NCBI GenBank assembly: GCA_947175715.1
Contig: CAMWOD010000066.1
Location: 1-6,448, forward strand
Length of the DNA stretch: 6,448 nt
Direction of reading: 5' to 3'
Source: an uncultured Porphyromonadaceae bacterium
Lineage (GTDB): Bacteria; Bacteroidota; Bacteroidia; Bacteroidales; Muribaculaceae
Shown: positions 1-6,426 of the stretch, piece after piece
Position numbering within the stretch: position 1 is the stretch's first letter
Layout: each line of letters begins with the position of its first letter
The notes under the pieces: model-generated
What the model saw: only the letters and a program-made list of their open reading frames with translations
The model's database searches: none
Told to the model about the DNA's origin: nothing
Translations under genes and position numbers: made by a program

Positions 1-749
1 GGTGAAGTGGCTTGTGCATGTGAGTATTGGCGACCTAAGCCGGCTTCGAAGGCTCGGCATCCGGCTATTACACCCTCGCGGAAGGCAATGGCCATCTCTA
101 CGGGATTTCTTGCTATGGCAATGGCGGTGTTGACAAGGACGGCATCGGCACCCATCTCCATGGCTTCAGCGGCGTGCGACGGAGCGCCCAGACCGGCATC
201 AATTACTACCGGCACACGGCTTTCGGCAATGATAATTTCGAGCAATTCCTTGGTTTTTAAACCCTTGTTGGTGCCTATGGGAGCGCCTAAAGGCATTACT
301 GCAGCGGTGCCTACATCCTCAAGGCGTTTGCAAAGTACGGGGTCGGCCTGAATGTAAGGCAGTACTTTAAATCCCATTTTAGCCAGTTGTTCAGTAGCTT
401 TGAGTGTTTCGACAGGGTCGGGGAGTAGATATTTTGGGTCGGGATGTATTTCGAGTTTTAGAAAGTCGGTGCCGAAGCAGTCGCGTGCCAGTTGCGCAGC
501 GAGCACAGCTTCCTCGGCGTTGCGTACTCCTGAAGTGTTGGGTAGGAACTGCACGTGGTCGCGGTTGATGTGCGTGAGCATCTGGTCGGTTTCCTCGTGC
601 TGCATATCGATGCGCTTCATGGCCACGGTGATCATCTCCGAGCCCGATGCGATGATCGAGTCGAGCATAAGTTGAGGAGAAGAGAATTTGCCAGTTCCCA
701 CAAATAGTCGTGAGTTAAACTCTCGTCCCCCTATGATTAGTGGTGTCAT
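1..749 (-). CDS. thiG: Thiazole synthase ThiG (3' end cut off by window edge)
   Basis: ThiG condenses deoxyxylulose 5-phosphate, dehydroglycine (or its equivalent) and the sulfur of ThiS thiocarboxylate into the thiazole phosphate of thiamine, in the cytoplasm. I translated most of the minus strand from the ATG at 749 by hand: it opens MTPLIIGGREFNSRLFVGTG and stays open for 249 codons with no frameshift. Family landmarks are VGTGKF (about residues 17-22), TVAMKR, the FLKLEI segment whose Lys98 is at the position of the Schiff-base lysine, YIQADP, and the phosphate-binding MPLGAPIGT at residues 152-160. The last visible residues are SHAQATS; ThiG is usually about 255-260 aa, so only a few C-terminal codons should be missing. 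It lies 33 nt downstream of thiE, with no Shine-Dalgarno, as last visible gene of the TPP-riboswitch operon. Identification is very secure. Confidence 0.97.
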   Translation of the reverse strand, partial: MTPLIIGGREFNSRLFVGTGKFSSPQLMLDSIIASGSEMITVAMKRIDMQHEETDQMLTHINRDHVQFLPNTSGVRNAEEAVLAAQLARDCFGTDFLKLEIHPDPKYLLPDPVETLKATEQLAKMGFKVLPYIQADPVLCKRLEDVGTAAVMPLGAPIGTNKGLKTKELLEIIIAESRVPVVIDAGLGAPSHAAEAMEMGADAVLVNTAIAIARNPVEMAIAFREGVIAGCRAFEAGLGRQYSHAQATS

Positions 750-782
750 ATGTTATGGTAGTTGTAAGTAGTGAGATTGATT

Positions 783-1400
783 TCAATTGTTTAGTGCATC
801 AAGTACACGCATCGTGTATTCTACAGGATCGTCGGCATTGAGGATTGCACCCGACATGGCAACGCCGTTGACACCAGTGGCCATTATTGCCGGAATATCT
901 TCGAGTGTGATGCCACCGATGGCTACTATCGGTAGTTCGACGCCTGCGCCACGCACTTTGTCGACAATCGCCCGATAACCGTCAATCCCAATCACAGGCG
1001 ACAGGTTGGCTTTGGTAGTGGTGTAGCGCATAGGTCCGAGACCCACATAGTCAACATCCATGCCCAAGAATTTTATGATTTGATCGGCGGTATTGGCTGT
1101 CACACCTATTATTGCTTCCGGACCTAAGATTTCACGTGCTTCCATTGGGGGCATGTCGTGTTGTCCTAAATGTACACCATGGATATGTAGCTCGTTGGTG
1201 AGTTCTACATGGTCGTCGAGCACCAGAAAGGCTTCATGCTCCTTGCACAGGGGGATCAGCTCCATGGCTACTGAGCGGATTTCCTCAATTGGCGACTCTT
1301 TCATTCTTAGCTGTATCCAGCGACACCCCCCTTCAAGCACCATTTGTGCTTGTTCGGGTATTGAATATTTCTCGGATGGATGTGTGATGTATTGTAGCAT
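783..1400 (-). CDS. thiE: Thiamine phosphate synthase ThiE
   Basis: This cytoplasmic TIM-barrel enzyme joins HMP pyrophosphate to thiazole phosphate to give thiamine monophosphate. The 205-aa length is normal for the family. Visible motifs are IQLRMK (Q30, R32, K34, matching the Gln/Arg/Lys pyrophosphate-site residues), LDDHVEL (61-67), GVHLGQHDMP (75-84), IGVTANT (98-104), DYVGLGPMRYTTTK (117-130, the glycine-rich phosphate loop and its downstream Lys) and PIVAIGGIT (157-165). In LDDHVEL the position that is usually Asn in the E. coli and B. subtilis enzymes appears to be Asp62; I believe related Bacteroidales proteins share this, but have not checked. The start ATG lies 6 nt after the stop of the upstream ThiE/TenI-like gene, with no Shine-Dalgarno, so the two are co-transcribed. 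This is the copy with the complete catalytic set and is the likely functional ThiE. Confidence 0.95.
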   Translation of the reverse strand: MLQYITHPSEKYSIPEQAQMVLEGGCRWIQLRMKESPIEEIRSVAMELIPLCKEHEAFLVLDDHVELTNELHIHGVHLGQHDMPPMEAREILGPEAIIGVTANTADQIIKFLGMDVDYVGLGPMRYTTTKANLSPVIGIDGYRAIVDKVRGAGVELPIVAIGGITLEDIPAIMATGVNGVAMSGAILNADDPVEYTMRVLDALNN

Positions 1401-1406
1401 AAGTAG

Positions 1407-1979
1407 TTAATTGAATTCTGATAAACGTAATGACAATTGTTGTAGCGACCGGGCTTCCGCAAGATACCCTAATACAGCATAACCTGCAAAGTTAAAGTCT
1501 TTTAGTTGCTTTAAGCGCTGAGGGGTAACGCCTCCGAGGGCTATAACACGTGGTTGGTGCGGTATTTGTGAAAGCTCATCGGCATCAAACGTTCCTTTGT
1601 AACCCTGCTTAGAGACAGAATCGAATATCGGACTTAGGGTGACGTAGTCGAGTGCTTTATTCTCGGGAGAATGTAGCTCGGATATGGTGTGGCAAGAGCG
1701 AGATATCGAGTATTGCTGAGGGTCGAGGTCGGTTGACGGCACTCTGGAGTTTAAATGCACACCGCCGAGTTTGTATTCAGTGACGAGTTGGGGAAAGGAG
1801 TGCAACTTGATTCTTCGGTAATATAACGGATCGATTCGTTCAATTATAGTGCGCAATTCCTCCTCGGATGCTACCGGGTGGCGCAAGTGCACCCAATCCC
1901 ATCCGGCATCAATAACTCGTTCAATGAAAAGGTGTTCATTATCACGAGGTAATTGTGAGGTAATTGCTAGTTTGATCAT
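1407..1979 (-). CDS. ThiE/TenI-family protein, degenerate active site
   Basis: A 190-aa member of the thiamine phosphate synthase/TenI superfamily, lying directly before the canonical thiE. Fold-level motifs are present: HLRHP (31-35) where ThiE has QLRxK, GGVHLN (72-77), DYVTLSPIFDSVSKQGY (111-127), which is TenI-like, and VIALGGVT (145-152). The Gln and Lys of the ThiE QLRxK site are replaced by His and Pro, and the TTTK loop is missing, so thiamine phosphate synthase activity is doubtful. B. subtilis TenI is a thiazole tautomerase; as I recall, its catalytic His sits where this protein has Pro in LSPIF, so that role is unproven too. I chose the ATG at 1979, which overlaps the thiS stop as ATGA; a TTG at 1988 would add only three residues. 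The GGAGG before the ATG encodes the thiS Gly-Gly end and directly abuts the start, too close for a normal ribosome site, so coupling to thiS translation is likely. Substrate not assignable. Confidence 0.85.
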   Translation of the reverse strand: MIKLAITSQLPRDNEHLFIERVIDAGWDWVHLRHPVASEEELRTIIERIDPLYYRRIKLHSFPQLVTEYKLGGVHLNSRVPSTDLDPQQYSISRSCHTISELHSPENKALDYVTLSPIFDSVSKQGYKGTFDADELSQIPHQPRVIALGGVTPQRLKQLKDFNFAGYAVLGYLAEARSLQQLSLRLSEFN

Positions 1980-2176
1980 CCTCCGCAAAAGGCCTTAATT
2001 ATCAGTATCTTGTCGCCATCATTTAGGATGGTATTGGCTCGGAGATTAGCACTGATCACCTTTGAATTGACAGCCGTGGCTATTCCTTGCGATGGTATAG
2101 AGGCTGCCTCGAGTGCATCGGCGAGTGTTGCACCATCGTCGAGGTGCACAGGCTTATTGTTGATTTCTACTTTCAT
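1976..2176 (-). CDS. thiS: Sulfur carrier protein ThiS
   Basis: A 66-aa ubiquitin-like (beta-grasp) protein. Its C-terminal Gly is adenylated and converted to a thiocarboxylate (by ThiF and a sulfur donor in the known pathway), which then delivers sulfur to ThiG. The sequence begins MKVEINNKPV, has the usual DGATLADAL helix region (14-22), GIATAVNSKVI (31-41), the NDGDKILIIKAF strand (52-63) and ends in the diagnostic CGG with Gly65-Gly66 exposed. Length is typical (about 65-70 aa). The ATG overlaps the thiD stop by 4 nt (ATGA) and the gene's own stop overlaps the next ATG in the same way, so it is embedded in a translationally coupled chain. ThiF is not in the window and is expected in the part of the operon beyond the left edge. 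Confidence 0.96.
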   Translation of the reverse strand: MKVEINNKPVHLDDGATLADALEAASIPSQGIATAVNSKVISANLRANTILNDGDKILIIKAFCGG

Positions 2177-2985
2177 CGGAATGTGATTTCAGGATTTATG
2201 TCTGAGTCGATAAAATGGTTTACCGGGCCATGGCCATGCCCGATATGCCACTGTGCCGCAGCGCTGATTGCCTTGAAGATATAATCTTTACCCAATTTTA
2301 CGGCATGGGCAATATCGTTGCCCATGGCGATATATGAGGCGGTGGCCGACGACAGCGTACAGCCGGTGCCGTGAGTGTTTTGGGAATTGATTCTGGGGGT
2401 AGTTAGTTTAATTGGACTGCCATAATTTTTAATCCAAAGCAGGTCGATGCTTTCTTGACCACTTCTATCCCCACCCTTGAGCAGCACTGCTTGAGGACCG
2501 CTGTCGAGTAAGATTTGTGCTTGTTCGTGAGGATTGTTGCTTCCTGTGAGTCGCTGTGCCTCGTTGACATTTGGGGTGATGAGCGTGGCCAAAGGGAAAA
2601 GACGTTGGACGATGGTAGATAAGGCTTCATCGTCGATAAGCTGATCGCCCGATGTTGCCACCATCACAGGGTCAACAATCAATGGAATATGGGGATGGTG
2701 AGCGAGGATATCGCAAATGGCATTGACAATTGGTGCTGATGCAAGCATGCCGGTCTTGATGGCAAGTGGTGGTATATCGTCGATTACCATTTCGAGCTGA
2801 TCGCTCACCATAGATGGATCAAGAGCTGTGAAACGGCGTACGCCGGTGGTGTTCTGTGCGGTGATTGCTGTAATTACCGACATACCATATACTCCTAAGG
2901 CTGCCATAGTCTTTAGGTCGGCTTGTATGCCGGCGCCTCCTGAGGGGTCGCTTCCGGCGATGGTGAGTACGGGTATAGGTGTCAT
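2173..2985 (-). CDS. thiD: Hydroxymethylpyrimidine/phosphomethylpyrimidine kinase ThiD
   Basis: ThiD is a ribokinase-fold enzyme that phosphorylates HMP and then HMP-P to HMP pyrophosphate, the pyrimidine substrate of ThiE. The 270-aa protein is full length. Motifs in order: GSDPSGGAGIQAD (11-23), TAQNT (42-46), KTGM (77-80), VDPVMVATSG (104-113), TPNVNEA (137-143), KGG (170-172), HGTGCTL (205-211) with the anion-hole loop and the expected catalytic Cys209, and GHGPVNH (250-256) at the C-terminus, a signature of bacterial ThiD proteins. It is not fused to ThiE or TenA. It is the first gene after the TPP riboswitch, so it receives the regulation first. The ATG at 2985 begins right after a GCCA that can pair upstream (see the riboswitch platform). 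No Shine-Dalgarno is visible. The stop overlaps thiS by 4 nt. Confidence 0.97.
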   Translation of the reverse strand: MTPIPVLTIAGSDPSGGAGIQADLKTMAALGVYGMSVITAITAQNTTGVRRFTALDPSMVSDQLEMVIDDIPPLAIKTGMLASAPIVNAICDILAHHPHIPLIVDPVMVATSGDQLIDDEALSTIVQRLFPLATLITPNVNEAQRLTGSNNPHEQAQILLDSGPQAVLLKGGDRSGQESIDLLWIKNYGSPIKLTTPRINSQNTHGTGCTLSSATASYIAMGNDIAHAVKLGKDYIFKAISAAAQWHIGHGHGPVNHFIDSDINPEITFR

Positions 2986-3026
2986 TGGCTACAATATACT
3001 ATACGATTGCCAATGGGGTGGTGTGG
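2984..3026 (-). promoter_or_regulatory. Candidate riboswitch expression platform over the thiD start
   Basis: On the minus strand ATTGGC (3014-3009) is exactly complementary to GCCAAT (2989-2984), and the latter includes the first two bases of the thiD ATG. A 6-bp hairpin with a 19-nt A/T-rich loop could therefore mask the start codon. Just upstream, CACCCC (3020-3015) is complementary to the conserved GGGGTG of the aptamer (3105-3100), an anti-aptamer pairing that would exclude the ligand-bound fold. The pairings are read directly; their regulatory role is inference. The two helices are not mutually exclusive by themselves, so the switch logic is not settled. Confidence 0.4.
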
Positions 3027-3111
3027 GACAATTCCTACGCAGGTGTTAACCCGTATCAGGTTCGAAGGGTGTGATCTCAGCTTCATCTTGGTGATGAAGC
3101 ACCCCTTTGTC
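3027..3111 (-). promoter_or_regulatory. TPP riboswitch (THI element) of the thi operon
   Basis: Read on the minus strand, this stretch has all the conserved TPP-aptamer blocks in order: GGGGTGC (3105-3099), a long hairpin arm GCTTCATC/GATGAAGC (3100-3080, 8 bp, loop ACCAA), CTGAGA (3080-3075), ACCCTTCGAACCTGATACGG followed by GTTA, ACACC, and GCGTAGGA (about 3041-3034). A closing helix P1 is formed by GACAA (3111-3107) with TTGTC (3031-3027), 5 bp perfect. TPP binding is known to lower expression of downstream thiamine genes. The thiD start is about 40 nt downstream. I see no intrinsic terminator with a U-run there, so control is more likely at translation than at termination, which is inference. 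Confidence 0.97.
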
Positions 3112-3122
3112 AATCATTACCG

Positions 3123-3138
3123 CGAATTTACTAAAATA
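3123..3138 (-). promoter_or_regulatory. Possible -7 region of the thi operon promoter
   Basis: The thi transcript must start just upstream of the aptamer. On the minus strand two overlapping-region candidates differ from the Bacteroidetes -7 consensus TAnnTTTG by one base: TATTTTAG (3138-3131) and TAAATTCG (3130-3123). Neither has a clear TTG at the expected distance upstream. Both would give a short leader before P1 at 3111. The location is supported by context, the exact box is not. Confidence 0.25.
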
Positions 3139-3152
3139 TTGAAAAGAAATGC

Positions 3153-3160
3153 TACCTTTG
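3153..3160 (+). promoter_or_regulatory. Bacteroidetes -7 promoter box for the flippase-kdsB-M16 operon
   Basis: TACCTTTG fits the Bacteroidetes sigma-70 -7 consensus TAnnTTTG exactly. The upstream -33 region is weak (TTTA around 3127-3130, no TTG at about 20 nt). It lies 36 nt before the ATG at 3197, giving a leader of about 30 nt. It also decides the gene start: an in-frame ATG at 3149 would lie before or within this box and so would not be transcribed. Confidence 0.65.
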
Positions 3161-3196
3161 TGTCACTTTTTACTCTACACTAAGAAATTGTGCGTA

Positions 3197-4282
3197 ATGT
3201 CTAAAGCCAATAACGACATTGTCAAGAATAATGATAACAAAGCATCGAGCCGTATTTGGCTAAAGGTGCTGGCTCCGGTGCTTATCGGTGTTGTTGTGGT
3301 GGTATGGCTTTTTCAGCGTGAATTTACTGCCGAAACATGGTCGTTGATTGACTTCACTCCCAAGGTGATAGGCTGCATCTTCCTGGCATGGCTCTGCATG
3401 GTGGGGCGCGATTTCGGATTGACTTGGCGTTTTCACGAACTTACGGGAGGAGACCTCACTTGGCGGCAAGCACTTAAGGTGGATATGCTGTGCGAGTTTA
3501 CCTCATGCATAACTCCTACGGCGGTAGGTGGTAGCGCTTTCAGCATGATATATCTTAATCGTGAGGGAGTGCCGCTGGGAAAGGCTACTATGCTGATGAT
3601 GACAACTTTGCTGCTCGATGAGGCATTTTTGGTTGTTGCCTGTCCAATTATTGTGATGCTTATACCGTTTACCGATCTTTTCGGGTTCAGCACTGGTGGA
3701 TATGCCTTTACGCTTGGTTTGAAGACAGTATTCTGGGTGGTTTACGGCTTTCTTGTGATATATACCTCAATTTTGATACTTGGCATCCTGGTGAGGCCGC
3801 AGGCTGTTGGCAATATCTTGCGCCGTGTTTTCGCTTGGCGGTGGTTACGCCGTTGGCAGAAATCGGTAGACGTGATGGTTGACGACATGATTACCACTTC
3901 AGCTCAATTACGCTTCAAGGGTGTACGATGGTGGCTTAGGGCTTTTGGAGCCACAGCGGTGTCGTGGAGCAGTCGCTTCTTGATGGTTAATGCATTATTT
4001 TGGGGCTTTGTGCCTGCTGCTGACCAGCTTGTGGTATTTGGTAGGCAGTTTGTGATATGGGTAGTGCTGATGGCCGCTCCAACACCCGGAGGATCGGGCG
4101 TGAGTGAATGGCTTTTTACCGAATATTACGGCGATATGATAGCCGTAGGGGCTGCTGGGCTATCAATAGCCCTTGTAATCGCGCTGTTCTGGCGTCTACT
4201 CTCTTACTACATATATTTATTGGTAGGTGTGTGTCTGCTCCCAGGTTTCTTCTCGCATAAAAACAAAAAAGATGGACAATAA
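3197..4282 (+). CDS. Lysylphosphatidylglycerol synthase TM-domain/flippase-like membrane protein
   Basis: A 361-aa multi-pass inner-membrane protein of the family annotated as lysylphosphatidylglycerol synthase transmembrane region or flippase-like domain (UPF0104/YbhN-like). It lacks the soluble aminoacyl-transferase domain of MprF, so it is the membrane module alone. Hydrophobic segments lie at about 21-39, 56-72, 100-118, 133-157, 174-198, 250-272, 283-296 and 313-350. Family signatures are TPTAVGGSA (107-114 region) and PTPGGSGVSEW (295-305). Basic clusters at 206-221 (RR, WRWLRRW) suggest a cytoplasmic loop. I started it at the ATG at 3197 (MSKANND), because the in-frame ATG at 3149 lies at the promoter -7 box and encodes a leader that does not look like the family. 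It overlaps kdsB by 11 nt. The link to kdsB suggests a role in envelope lipid or LPS handling, but the substrate is unknown; lysyl-PG synthesis should not be assumed. Confidence 0.9.
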   Translation: MSKANNDIVKNNDNKASSRIWLKVLAPVLIGVVVVVWLFQREFTAETWSLIDFTPKVIGCIFLAWLCMVGRDFGLTWRFHELTGGDLTWRQALKVDMLCEFTSCITPTAVGGSAFSMIYLNREGVPLGKATMLMMTTLLLDEAFLVVACPIIVMLIPFTDLFGFSTGGYAFTLGLKTVFWVVYGFLVIYTSILILGILVRPQAVGNILRRVFAWRWLRRWQKSVDVMVDDMITTSAQLRFKGVRWWLRAFGATAVSWSSRFLMVNALFWGFVPAADQLVVFGRQFVIWVVLMAAPTPGGSGVSEWLFTEYYGDMIAVGAAGLSIALVIALFWRLLSYYIYLLVGVCLLPGFFSHKNKKDGQ

Positions 4283-5033
4283 AATAAGATTTGCCGGATT
4301 GATTCCGGCACGTTATGCGTCATCACGCTTCCCAGGCAAGCCTTTGGCTGATATCGGAGGAATGACAATGATAGAGCGTGTATACCGTCAGGCATTGAAA
4401 GCTCTCGATAAGGTTGCCGTAGCTACTGATGATGAGCGGATAGCCAAGGCTGTAAAGGCTTTTGGGGGCAATGTTGTGATGACTTCCGACCTGCACCGTT
4501 CGGGTACCGATCGTATATGCGAAGCTTACCATAAGTTGGGATGGGATGTTGACGTAGTAATCAATATACAGGGTGATGAGCCCTTTATTGACCCGCGTCA
4601 AATCAATTCGCTGAAAGAGTGTTTTGAAGCCCCGACCACCGATATTGCCACACTGGCACGTGTGTACAATAAGGATGGTGGCTTCGAGGGACTGTTTGAC
4701 CCCAATCTTGTGAAATTGGTGCGTGATGACAGCGGGAATGCGTTGTATTTCAGCCGCTCTATAATTCCTTACGTAAGGAGTTATGAATGGAAGGAGTGGC
4801 TTGAGCATGCCACATTCCTCACCCATGTAGGTATGTATGCGTATCGGGCCAATGTATTGGATGAAATCACCAAGTTACCTCAATCTTCATTGGAGTTGGC
4901 TGAATCTCTCGAACAACTTCGATGGCTTCAAAATGGGTATCGCATCAAGGTGGCAATCACCGATATACCTACCATCGGCATCGATACACCCGAAGATCTC
5001 GAAAACGCCCGAAAGCTCGTGAATAATGATTGA
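4272..5033 (+). CDS. kdsB: 3-deoxy-manno-octulosonate cytidylyltransferase KdsB (CMP-KDO synthetase)
   Basis: KdsB activates KDO with CTP to give CMP-KDO, the donor for the LPS inner core, in the cytoplasm. The 253-aa protein matches the usual length. Motifs: IPARYASSRFPGKPL (11-25, CTP-binding loop), VATDDERI (50-57), SGTDR (77-81), NIQGDEP (98-104, metal-binding Asp102), YFSRSIIP (159-166), HVGMYAYR (185-192), ESLEQLRWLQNG (211-222) and GIDTPEDL (236-243). An open frame extends upstream to 4227, but those 15 residues lie inside the membrane-protein gene and do not resemble KdsB; the ATG at 4272 (MDNKIRFAGLIPAR) fits the family. It overlaps the upstream gene by 11 nt and the downstream gene by 8 nt. 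Presence of KdsB implies a Gram-negative envelope with KDO-containing LPS. Confidence 0.97.
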   Translation: MDNKIRFAGLIPARYASSRFPGKPLADIGGMTMIERVYRQALKALDKVAVATDDERIAKAVKAFGGNVVMTSDLHRSGTDRICEAYHKLGWDVDVVINIQGDEPFIDPRQINSLKECFEAPTTDIATLARVYNKDGGFEGLFDPNLVKLVRDDSGNALYFSRSIIPYVRSYEWKEWLEHATFLTHVGMYAYRANVLDEITKLPQSSLELAESLEQLRWLQNGYRIKVAITDIPTIGIDTPEDLENARKLVNND

Positions 5034-6309
5034 TCGTAGTATACCGCCCAAAGTGGCTGATTTTGCCGATTTACGCCTTCCATCGGTAAAGCAGCGTGTG
5101 CTGTCGAATGGAGGCCGACTATTGGTAATTTCTGATGGCACACAGCCGGTGGCACAGCTTACAATGAACTGGGTAGGTGGTGTAGCCGAGTCACCTTCAG
5201 TGGCTGTAGCCAAGTTGGTGAGTGCCGGTTTGCGCGAAGGCGCGACAACGGTTACCGCCGATGAACTTGAGGAAATACTCGATTTCAATGGCGCCCAATT
5301 GCGATCATCGGCCAACAGTCACTATTCTTCGGTATCGCTCGCAGCTACGAGCAATCGGCTTGCTTCGGTGCTCCCAACAGTGCTCGACACGGTTTACAAT
5401 CCTATATTTCCCGCAGAACGTATCGATAGATTGCGCCAACGTATCATCGCTGCCCGGAATGTCGAACTTGAAAGAGTGGAAGTGCTCGCAGCCGAGGAGG
5501 CTCTACGACATGTAGCAGGGGTGGGGCATTATCTCACTCGTAAGCTGATGGCTCAAGATGTGCTTAAGCTCACCACCGACGAGATGATACAGTGGCATAA
5601 TATGGTTTATAACCCAGCTACAATGACTGCTTATCTGTCGGGCGATATCAGTGAGGAACTTGAAAACAAGGTTGCACAGTTGCTCGAATTGACACCAGCT
5701 ACAACACCTTCGATAGAGGATAGAATCGTACGTTTTAAACCTGAGCCAACCTCTACCCCCGTATTTATTGAAAAGACGGGTGCGCAACAATGTGGCGTGA
5801 ATATTTCGATACCTACCATTGACCGTCAGCATCCCGACTACGCTAATCTTCGTTTAGCCATATATGCCTTAGGCGGATATTTTGGGAGCCGATTGATGTC
5901 GAATATCCGCGAGGCACGTGGCTTGACATACGGCATCAACTCTTCACTTTGCGGTTACCGTGAGTGTGGGGTGGTTGAAATCGCAGCGTCGACATCGCCT
6001 CAGTCGGTCGACGAATTGGTAAGCGAAACGATTGCCGAAATCAAGCGTATGGTTGACAATCCTTTGACTGCTGATGAGATGCAACGTGTACGCCGAGGAT
6101 ATTTCACTCGATTGGCAGCTACGCTCGACACCCCGTTCGGTATCTCCGATTTCATCATGTCGTCACAGCTCAACGATTCGCCGTCCAACTATTTTGATAT
6201 GCAACTCGAAGCTGTGCGCAGTGCTACACCCGAAAAGATTTCATCACTTATTGACCGTTATGTCGAGCCATCGCAGGCCATTATTACGGTAGCCGGAGTA
6301 AGGGAGTGA
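5026..6309 (+). CDS. M16-family peptidase homologue lacking the zinc motif
   Basis: A 427-aa two-domain protein of the insulinase/mitochondrial-processing-peptidase family (M16B size). The N-terminal half carries the typical LSNGGRLLVI strand (26-35), WVGGVAES (49-56), and the NAST-like region QLRSSANSHYSSVSL (91-105); the second half has the usual MSNIREARGLTYGI (291-304) with Arg298 and Tyr302, the R/Y pair region used to bind peptide substrate. Where active members have HxxEH (about residues 61-70) this protein reads VAKLVSAGLREG, and no HxxEH or inverted HxxEH occurs anywhere. It is therefore probably not a protease alone but may be the R/Y subunit of a heterodimer, as in known M16B pairs. 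There is no signal peptide, so a cytoplasmic location is likely. The ATG at 5026 overlaps the kdsB stop by 8 nt. No zinc-bearing partner gene is adjacent. Confidence 0.9.
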   Translation: MIDRSIPPKVADFADLRLPSVKQRVLSNGGRLLVISDGTQPVAQLTMNWVGGVAESPSVAVAKLVSAGLREGATTVTADELEEILDFNGAQLRSSANSHYSSVSLAATSNRLASVLPTVLDTVYNPIFPAERIDRLRQRIIAARNVELERVEVLAAEEALRHVAGVGHYLTRKLMAQDVLKLTTDEMIQWHNMVYNPATMTAYLSGDISEELENKVAQLLELTPATTPSIEDRIVRFKPEPTSTPVFIEKTGAQQCGVNISIPTIDRQHPDYANLRLAIYALGGYFGSRLMSNIREARGLTYGINSSLCGYRECGVVEIAASTSPQSVDELVSETIAEIKRMVDNPLTADEMQRVRRGYFTRLAATLDTPFGISDFIMSSQLNDSPSNYFDMQLEAVRSATPEKISSLIDRYVEPSQAIITVAGVRE

Positions 6310-6341
6310 CGCTTTGTGAGATTATGTGTGGTGATTGGCAA

Positions 6342-6366
6342 TCAGCGTTTTGAAACATCATGCTGA
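6342..6366 (+). terminator. Weak inverted repeat after the M16 gene
   Basis: TCAGC (6342-6346) and GCTGA (6362-6366) form a 5-bp stem with a 15-nt loop, inside which GTTT and AAAC can pair. It lies about 30 nt after the operon's last stop and is followed by an A-rich, not T-rich, tract. It could mark the operon end, but it is too weak to call an intrinsic terminator with confidence. Confidence 0.2.
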
Positions 6367-6395
6367 AATTTAAGAATAAAAAAATGCTTGAAAAA

Positions 6396-6426
6396 TTGCG
6401 CGGGTCGAAAATAGTTTATACCTTTG
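6396..6426 (+). promoter_or_regulatory. Bacteroidetes sigma-70 promoter for a gene beyond the right edge
   Basis: TTG (6396-6398), a 20-nt spacer, then TACCTTTG (6419-6426) match the Bacteroidetes consensus TTG-N19-21-TAnnTTTG. The flanks are A/T-rich, as expected. Transcription should start around 6432. An ATG occupies the last three bases (6446-6448) and could be the start codon of the next gene after a very short leader, but no coding sequence is visible to test this. Confidence 0.75.

Noticed and set aside
7..675. Plus-strand open frames opposite thiG
   Set aside because: They are low-complexity Ser/Ala-rich readings antisense to a highly conserved ThiG sequence and show no family motif.
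3080..3100. Perfect 8-bp hairpin GCTTCATC/GATGAAGC as a possible terminator or operator
   Set aside because: It lies between the conserved GGGGTGC and CTGAGA blocks of the TPP aptamer and is its normal peripheral arm; no T-run follows.
3137..3160. TTG (3139-3141) as the -33 element paired with TACCTTTG at 3153
   Set aside because: The spacer would be only 11 nt, against the 19-21 nt needed for Bacteroidetes promoters.
3149..3196. Upstream in-frame ATG that would extend the flippase-like protein by 16 residues
   Set aside because: The ATG sits at the edge of the TACCTTTG promoter box, so it would lie upstream of the transcript start; the extra residues do not look like the family, and MSKANND at 3197 is a normal start.
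4227..4271. Upstream start for kdsB
   Set aside because: The extra 15 residues are an out-of-frame reading of the membrane-protein gene; KdsB proteins begin a few residues before the IPAR motif, which fits the ATG at 4272.
4323..4826. Minus-strand 167-codon open frame inside kdsB
   Set aside because: It is antisense to the conserved KdsB catalytic core, has no promoter or recognisable domain, and its length is explained by the codon use of kdsB.
5503..5832. Minus-strand open frame inside the M16 gene
   Set aside because: It is antisense to a continuous, family-consistent coding sequence and shows no recognisable motif.
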